Origin: Dallia pectoralis
Lineage: Eukaryota; Chordata; Actinopteri; Esociformes; Umbridae
Assembly: GCA_029465975.1 (NCBI GenBank)
Contig: CM055755.1
Coordinates: forward strand, 8,372,427-8,436,426
DNA length: 64,000 nt
Direction: 5' to 3'
Position numbers and translations under genes: made by a program
Notes under the pieces: model-generated
Database searches by the model: none
Seen by the model: only the letters and a program-made list of their open reading frames with translations
What the model was told of the DNA's origin: nothing
Shown here: piece after piece, positions 62,401 through 64,000 of the stretch
Layout: the number at the start of each line of letters is the position of its first letter
Numbering within the stretch: the first letter of the stretch is position 1

Positions 62401-63126
62401 GCTAGAGATCTGAGGCAGGGCATTCACCTTAACACCTGGCTGTTCAAAGGCTCATGTATTCATGGATTCAGGGAAATCTTTCTTCTACCTTTCACTATGC
62501 TCTCGTGTCTTTCTCACTCTGTATGTACTTAACTTGCTTTCCTTTTTGATCACCCTCTTTTTGTCTTTAATTCTCCTGTCCGTTCAACGTTTCTCGTCTC
62601 TTGTGCGTCCGAGGACTTTTGTCACCACTCTGAACCTGTCCTCATCTCTCTTGCTCCACCCCTCTCTCACTCCACCTCTCGCTCCCGCTCCACCCCTATC
62701 TCGCTCCCAATCCCTCTCTCACTCCACCTCTCTCTCTCCACCCTTCTTGCTTTCCACCCCTTTCTTGCTTCCGACCTCTCTCTCACTCCACCTCTCTCTC
62801 ACTCCACCTCTCTCACTCCACCTCTTGTTTCCGACCTCTCTCTCACTCCACCTCTCTCTCACTCCACCTCTCTCTCACTCCACCCCTCTCTCTCACTCCA
62901 CCCCTCTCTCTCTCTCTCACTCCACCTCTCTCTCTCACTCCACCCCTCTTCAACTTCTCCACAGCCGAGCTGCGGTTCCCCCCAGGTGGGTATCATGTCC
63001 CAGGCTGTCCGTGGTCACCTACGCTCCCCAGCCTTGCCCCAAACCCCTGCCGAAGCCTTCACGTTCCCCCAGTCGCCACTTCCTCCTGAACACGGCCTCA
63101 TGGTGGAGGATGTGGCCACCCCTAAG
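23179..63126 (+). CDS. sik2: Salt-inducible kinase 2 (AMPK-related Ser/Thr kinase), 5' part
   Basis: Nine exons give residues 1-425: 23179-23316, 32168-32284, 33803-33866, 46874-47035, 58378-58502, 59503-59626, 61257-61486, 62199-62351, 62965-63126. The start MVMAD matches human SIK2. Kinase landmarks: glycine loop GKGNFAVV (28-35), Lys50, Glu68, gatekeeper Thr97, HRDLKAEN (141-148), DFG (161-163), LKB1 target Thr176 in LATWCGSPPYAAPE. A UBA region (EQVLRLMHSLGID) follows, then Ser347 and Ser362 (RRPST), equivalent to PKA/14-3-3 sites Ser343 and Ser358 of human SIK2. SIK2 phosphorylates CRTC coactivators and class IIa HDACs and is inhibited by cAMP-PKA. Exon 2 ([13 protein letters not shown]) and the post-kinase tail fit SIK2 rather than SIK1 or SIK3. 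The C-terminal half (human protein 926 residues) is past the window. Confidence 0.97.
25354..25470 (+). pseudogene. Short basic ORF remnant inside the TIR element
   Basis: After an acceptor-like TTTTGTTACAG the frame reads DKKMASAKNRLAKHREKI then HSNPVLLEDYRRNERERE, with ATG at 25,369. The spacing of basic residues around '+RLAKHRE+...NP..LEDYR+.ERER' looks like the N-terminal region of proteins seen in fish repeat elements, but I cannot name the family. The frame then runs into the GA-rich minisatellite, so any coding sequence is broken. Confidence 0.4.
25452..26462. repeat. GA-rich minisatellite (~28-37 bp unit)
   Basis: About 30 copies of a unit near aggagagagaggtcaggggacagggtgataataggga, with variable (GA)n length and ca/tca variants. 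It sits at the centre of the TIR element, and its first GA run coincides with an ERERE-coding stretch of the ORF remnant. Confidence 0.95.
27161..28629 (+). other. sik2: sik2 intron 1, unremarkable stretch
   Basis: I see no gene, transposon end or array here. The rest of intron 1 outside listed elements (23,317-24,326 and 29,196-30,129) looks the same: AT-rich, with no supported feature. Confidence 0.5.
28630..29195. repeat. 33-bp minisatellite with higher-order structure
   Basis: About 17 copies of agtctagtgctatgggtcta+atcaagcagaact. Diagnostic positions (ggtc, tgc, agagc, and tctgatc for tctaatc) define types A, B, C and B'; the order A-B-C-B-B' recurs, a higher-order unit of 5 x 33 = 165 bp. 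In sik2 intron 1. Confidence 0.95.
30130..30760 (+). mobile_element. Decayed Tc1/mariner-type transposase sequence
   Basis: The part at about 30,460-30,600 reads, across frames, 'MSLIETLWSLLKRAVH...' and 'VCQPFKTSLEEAWGSF', like the DDE-domain end 'SPDLNPIETLWSLLK' of Tc1-type transposases. Stops and frameshifts throughout; terminal repeats not found. Confidence 0.4.
30983..32088 (+). mobile_element. Tc1-like transposon, full length but decayed
   Basis: Ends are CACTACCGTTCCAAATGTTG and, inverted, CACTACCATTCAAAAGTTAG; both are flanked by TA, the Tc1 target (30,981-30,982 and 32,089-32,090). Length 1.1 kb. Plus-strand transposase traces include 'PSLKHDGNLMVLG', DNDPKR (out of frame, ~31,665) and 'VQSSARNPVEL' (for PQSPDLNPIEL). 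Frameshifts and stops make it inactive. It ends 80 bp before sik2 exon 2. Confidence 0.85.
32168..32284 (+). CDS. sik2: sik2 exon 2 (residues 47-85)
   Basis: [20 protein letters not shown] carries the ATP-binding Lys50; REVQIMKMLDHPHIIKLYQ carries the helix-C Glu68. Acceptor TTTTACAG, donor CAG|GTAAAC, phase 0 at both ends. It begins only 80 bp after a Tc1 element. Confidence 0.97.
33803..33866 (+). CDS. sik2: sik2 exon 3 (residues 86-106)
   Basis: VMETKNMLYLVTEYAKNGEI forms the hinge, with a threonine gatekeeper (Thr97). Acceptor CTCCCCAG, donor TTCG|GTAAGT, phase 1. Confidence 0.97.
35128..35940 (+). mobile_element. Second Tc1/mariner-type relic
   Basis: It begins tacactgatgggccaaaaca, a left end common in fish repeats. 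At 35,650-35,730 the frame gives 'GLFQQDNASCHTAHVVPEWF' and then EEHEKFKVLPCPQF, matching the DDE-family QQDNAxxHTA motif. 'LCQISQDTFRGRVESMP' lies near the end. Broken frames; right terminus uncertain. In sik2 intron 3. Confidence 0.6.
36000..37940 (+). other. sik2: sik2 intron 3, unremarkable stretch
   Basis: A GC-richer patch at 36,290-36,480 contains ttatataagcagc followed by a GA/CG-rich start-like sequence, but no gene model follows. Nothing else recognised. Confidence 0.4.
37941..38172 (+). mobile_element. tRNA-derived SINE
   Basis: The head ggtggcctagtggttagg fits a pol III A box (TGGCCTAGTGG); ccctggttctaaaaacc is a weak B box. The body has ccttgagcaag...ctaattgctcaccgggcgcc and gggttgggtaaaatgcagagg, familiar from fish V-SINE-type repeats; the tail is ttgaaggcattcaattgtac. 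Confidence 0.75.
39948..40763. repeat. 38-40-bp minisatellite
   Basis: About 21 copies of ggcacctatccacacaggca+gtggtgtttgggatgggg, with G-run length changes giving 38, 39 or 40 bp. It makes long spurious open frames on both strands. sik2 intron 3. Confidence 0.97.
40974..42210. repeat. 32-bp minisatellite
   Basis: About 38 copies of tgtatgagctgtacggtcag+ttcgtatgtacg; C/T changes at CpG sites (tacg to tatg) and a shortened form (tacgtcggttcg) define subtypes. sik2 intron 3. Confidence 0.97.
42211..46873 (+). other. sik2: sik2 intron 3, right part
   Basis: No gene or transposon recognised. Noted: two ~70-bp related stretches at 42,895-43,030 (ctcggagctatagaaat), TAATTA sites at 43,990-44,060, an AT-rich block at 44,870-45,250, and three copies of a ggactgctgattggtc motif at 46,118-46,190. 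Confidence 0.45.
46874..47035 (+). CDS. sik2: sik2 exon 4 (residues 107-160)
   Basis: Encodes DYLAKHGRLSELEARRKFW, then the catalytic loop HRDLKAENLLLD (Asp143, Asn148). Acceptor CCTTCTAG, donor GCAG|GTAGGC, phase 1. Introns 3 and 4 on either side are 13.0 and 11.3 kb. Confidence 0.97.
48563..48611. repeat. Alternating purine-pyrimidine tract
   Basis: GTGCGTGCATGCGTGCGTGC continues as (GTGC/GC)n, a candidate Z-DNA-forming tract in sik2 intron 4. Confidence 0.85.
48620..48960. promoter_or_regulatory. Candidate enhancer-like AT-rich block
   Basis: Contains TTAATTAACAGCTG twice (about 48,656 and 48,871), attaattggctgc and catttgtaat, a cluster of homeodomain TAATTA and E-box CAGCTG sites. It looks unlike the surrounding repeats. 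Conservation could not be tested. Confidence 0.3.
49556..50555. repeat. 39-bp minisatellite with 27-31-bp short variants
   Basis: Main unit ccatggctgcaccatatcca+catattatctgggtgtgtt; short copies lack atccacat or part of gggtg. About 27 copies in sik2 intron 4. Confidence 0.97.
50801..51731. repeat. 40-bp minisatellite, highly homogeneous
   Basis: About 23 copies of tacactaatgcaatgcaaac+tggaactagtggagtaagag. Variation is almost limited to aactagtgg, aacaagtgg and aacaagtgaag; the last recurs 240 bp apart. One copy has an extra caatg (about 51,613). Near-identity suggests recent spread. Confidence 0.98.
52555..52615 (+). repeat. Interspersed-repeat fragment (TTTAACCAGGTAGG type)
   Basis: tttatttaaccaggtaggcc followed by gattgagaacaaattctta is a repeat I associate with salmonid and related fish genomes. 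Only about 60 bp is present. Confidence 0.45.
53022..53714. repeat. 23-bp minisatellite
   Basis: About 30 copies of ctgtgtgcaactctgttttctgg. The left two-thirds is the tgcaactctgttttc form, the right third the tacaactgcgttctc form, so two subfamilies are spatially separated. No stop arises in several frames on either strand, giving false ORFs of up to 334 codons. Confidence 0.97.
53920..54730 (+). other. sik2: sik2 intron 4, between arrays
   Basis: A moderately GC-rich stretch around 54,000-54,380, with no gene model or transposon recognised. The other gaps in intron 4 (47,036-48,562; 51,732-52,897; 55,260-56,213; 57,761-58,377) also hold nothing I can support. Confidence 0.4.
54731..55172. 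repeat. 49-bp minisatellite
   Basis: Nine copies of ctatacacttagcctatacc+tgtgtacacctatggtcatt+cagagtaca, nearly identical. sik2 intron 4. Confidence 0.97.
56217..57218. repeat. ~82-bp minisatellite carrying TGACTCA
   Basis: About 12.5 copies (81-84 bp) including gatatatgactcatcagacc, taatgattcatattatatgg, ctgctcatatcgttatggat and cccctctataagatataagg. Every unit holds TGACTCA, an AP-1 core site. sik2 intron 4. Confidence 0.97.
57343..57759. repeat. 23-bp minisatellite carrying TGACGTGG
   Basis: About 18 copies of tttgtgatgcccacgtcata+cag. On the minus strand each contains TGACGTGG, a CRE-half/UPRE-type site. It ends about 620 bp before sik2 exon 5. Confidence 0.97.
58378..58502 (+). CDS. 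sik2: sik2 exon 5 (residues 161-202, activation loop)
   Basis: DFGFGNFFQPGEPLATWCGS then PPYAAPEVFEGQQYEG. Thr176 is the LKB1 phosphorylation site. Donor ATCTGG|GTAAGA, phase 0. Confidence 0.97.
58737..58960 (+). mobile_element. L2-type LINE fragment (reverse transcriptase C-terminus)
   Basis: Translations across frames give 'LRQLQVFQNAAAQV' and, from tactgcactggctccctgta, the 'LHWLPV' block; tataaatcattgaatgcttcc encodes YKSLNAS. These match the L2-family RT end 'LQLVQNAAAR...LHWLPV...YKALNG'. Short and frameshifted; sik2 intron 5. Confidence 0.65.
59457..59494. repeat. (TG)19 microsatellite at splice acceptor
   Basis: An uninterrupted TG run ends 8 bp before the AG of sik2 exon 6, where a pyrimidine tract would normally sit. 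Confidence 0.97.
59503..59626 (+). CDS. sik2: sik2 exon 6 (residues 203-243)
   Basis: SMGVVLYVLVCGALPFDGP then LRQRVLEGRFRIPYF, the C-lobe helices. The acceptor (CATTATAG) lies directly after a (TG)19 run and has almost no pyrimidine tract. Donor GAAG|GTGAGG, phase 1. Confidence 0.97.
60224..60390. repeat. 46-bp tandem repeat, about 3.5 copies
   Basis: The unit contains cagaggctgtcggtctgtaa followed by tagggcagtagtagtcctgt. sik2 intron 6. A GA-rich stretch follows at 60,690-60,880. Confidence 0.9.
61257..61486 (+). CDS. sik2: sik2 exon 7 (residues 244-320, end of kinase, start of UBA)
   Basis: DCEHLIRRMLVLDPSKRLSV ends the kinase domain; VPVQRPVLY-like MPVQRPVLYQQ follows, then the UBA start EQVLRLMHSLGIDQHKTIE. 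The linker (VAPAEGGDGVLGEY) is three residues longer than in human SIK2. Confidence 0.96.
62199..62351 (+). CDS. sik2: sik2 exon 8 (residues 321-371)
   Basis: SLQNKSYNHFAAIYYLLVER completes the UBA region; CSFPVEQRLDARQRRPSTIA holds the conserved PKA-type sites Ser347 and Ser362. Phase 0 at both ends. Confidence 0.96.
62640..62960. repeat. CT-rich polypyrimidine tract (ctcactccacctctct)n
   Basis: About 320 bp of nearly pure pyrimidine on the plus strand, made of irregular ctctctcactccacc units, running up to the acceptor of sik2 exon 9. Confidence 0.9.
62965..63126 (+). CDS. sik2: sik2 exon 9 (residues 372-425)
   Basis: PSCGSPQVGIMSQAVRGHLR ... EAFTFPQSPLP ... MVEDVATPK parallels the human stretch that includes NVEAFSFPASG and ECVDTPK. 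It follows a 320-bp CT-rich tract. Donor AAG|GTATTT. Less conserved than the kinase exons. Confidence 0.88.
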
Positions 63127-64000
63127 GTATTTGTCAAACGCTCACCGTCGTGTTCGCCCTACGGTGCTCTCCTGACGTTTGATGTTCTGAAAAAATCTGG
63201 CTTGTTGTTTCCCGTGTCACATGTGCCAGTCCACACCGGCTCTGTTTACTCGCCATTGTTTTGATATGATAATTATTTGTGTTGTTTGTACGCATCGTTT
63301 GTAAATACCCAGAGTATAAGAGTGGAATGAACGAATGACGTGCACTGTTGGTTGTGACGCCCATAAACGGACAGCAGATCTCTGACGTGTTTAGCGGCCC
63401 AAGTGGGAACTGTTCCTGGTCACGGTCTGCAGGGCGTGTCATAATCTGCGCTCCTATTGGCCTGACTCATGCAGCCCCTCCTGTTCTCCCACTTGTTTTC
63501 TCCAAATGACCGCTGCCCTGTAGAGCTGTGATTGCAACAGGACAGGGCCGACTCCACAGGCAATAGTGTCTGGCCACTGCTTTTCAGTAATCCCAGAGGT
63601 CACTGTGTCCTTTCGATTTGATACTCCGTGATTCACCCTCCGCCTCCCTCCCTTTCTCTCTCCCCCCACCCACTCCCCCTCCCACCCTACGAGCGTTCTA
63701 TGTGGGAGAGGAAGGTTGGAGGTGTCGTGTGTTTTGCACTCATCGTAACAACTCACAATTGGCAATGCAGGGATACACAGTCCAGCACCAGTCCCCTTTA
63801 CCCCCTTTACCAGGGTTTTTCCCAGCTCAGAATGGTCCTTTGGGGAGTGACTACACACGACAGTAAGCATGATTGGTTTGTGTACTGTTGAGGCGATGAG
63901 TTACCTTATGGCAGACAGCTATGATTTTCCTTTGGGGCTCACTACAACCTGTTTGGGGGTGCCAATTATTCCTTTATGCAGGAAAAACCCTGATGGAGTC
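63127..64000 (+). other. sik2: sik2 intron 9 (partial)
   Basis: No further sik2 exon is recognisable. A C/T-rich stretch lies at 63,640-63,690. The next exon, expected to continue after residue 425, must be right of the window. Confidence 0.5.

Noticed and set aside
23179..63126. SIK1 or SIK3 rather than SIK2
   Set aside because: MVMAD start, [16 protein letters not shown], the MPVQRPVLY linker and QRRPSTIAEQ tail follow SIK2, and layn is adjacent.

Overview
The window is vertebrate nuclear DNA, most likely from a teleost fish. All protein genes are split by GT-AG introns, and the recovered proteins match layilin, salt-inducible kinase 2 and ZPLD1 exon by exon. Fish-type Tc1 transposons, a tRNA-type SINE and L2/Tx1-type LINE pieces are scattered through non-coding DNA. 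Some short repeats (the TTTAACCAGGTAGG type at 52.56 kb and the SINE tail at 38.1 kb) resemble sequences I associate with salmonid and pike relatives, but I cannot prove the order or species.

Layout. 0-1.05 kb: last two coding exons of an exchangeable apolipoprotein (+). 2.2-10.5 kb: complete ZPLD1-like zona-pellucida-domain gene (-), nine coding exons plus a predicted 5' non-coding exon with a TATA box; its introns hold a compound 14-bp satellite, a gypsy relic and a pair of ~215-bp direct repeats. 12.2-13.4 kb: a retroelement relic whose 5' end resembles the first part of U2 snRNA. 16.5-21.0 kb: complete layilin gene (+), seven coding exons. 22.6-63.1 kb and beyond: sik2 (+), nine coding exons giving residues 1-425 (whole kinase domain, UBA region, start of the regulatory tail); the rest lies past the right edge. 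layn and SIK2 are also neighbours on human 11q23, which supports both calls.

The most striking feature is the repeat load. I count eleven sizeable minisatellite arrays (units 14, ~35, 33, 39, 32, 39, 40, 23, 49, ~82 and 23 bp) totalling roughly 9.3 kb, about 15% of the window, nearly all in introns; sik2 intron 4 alone has six. Two of them repeat a recognisable transcription-factor motif: TGACTCA about 13 times and TGACGTGG about 18 times. sik2 intron 1 also carries a 2.8-kb element with terminal inverted repeats and a scattered subterminal motif.

The genes do not form a pathway. Layilin is a hyaluronan-binding membrane lectin, ZPLD1 a secreted or membrane ZP-matrix protein, the apolipoprotein a lipid carrier, and SIK2 an LKB1-activated, PKA-inhibited kinase of the cAMP/CRTC pathway. 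I found no convincing new biological system; the best leads are the U2-headed retroelement, the TIR element in sik2 intron 1, and the motif-bearing satellites near sik2 exon 5.
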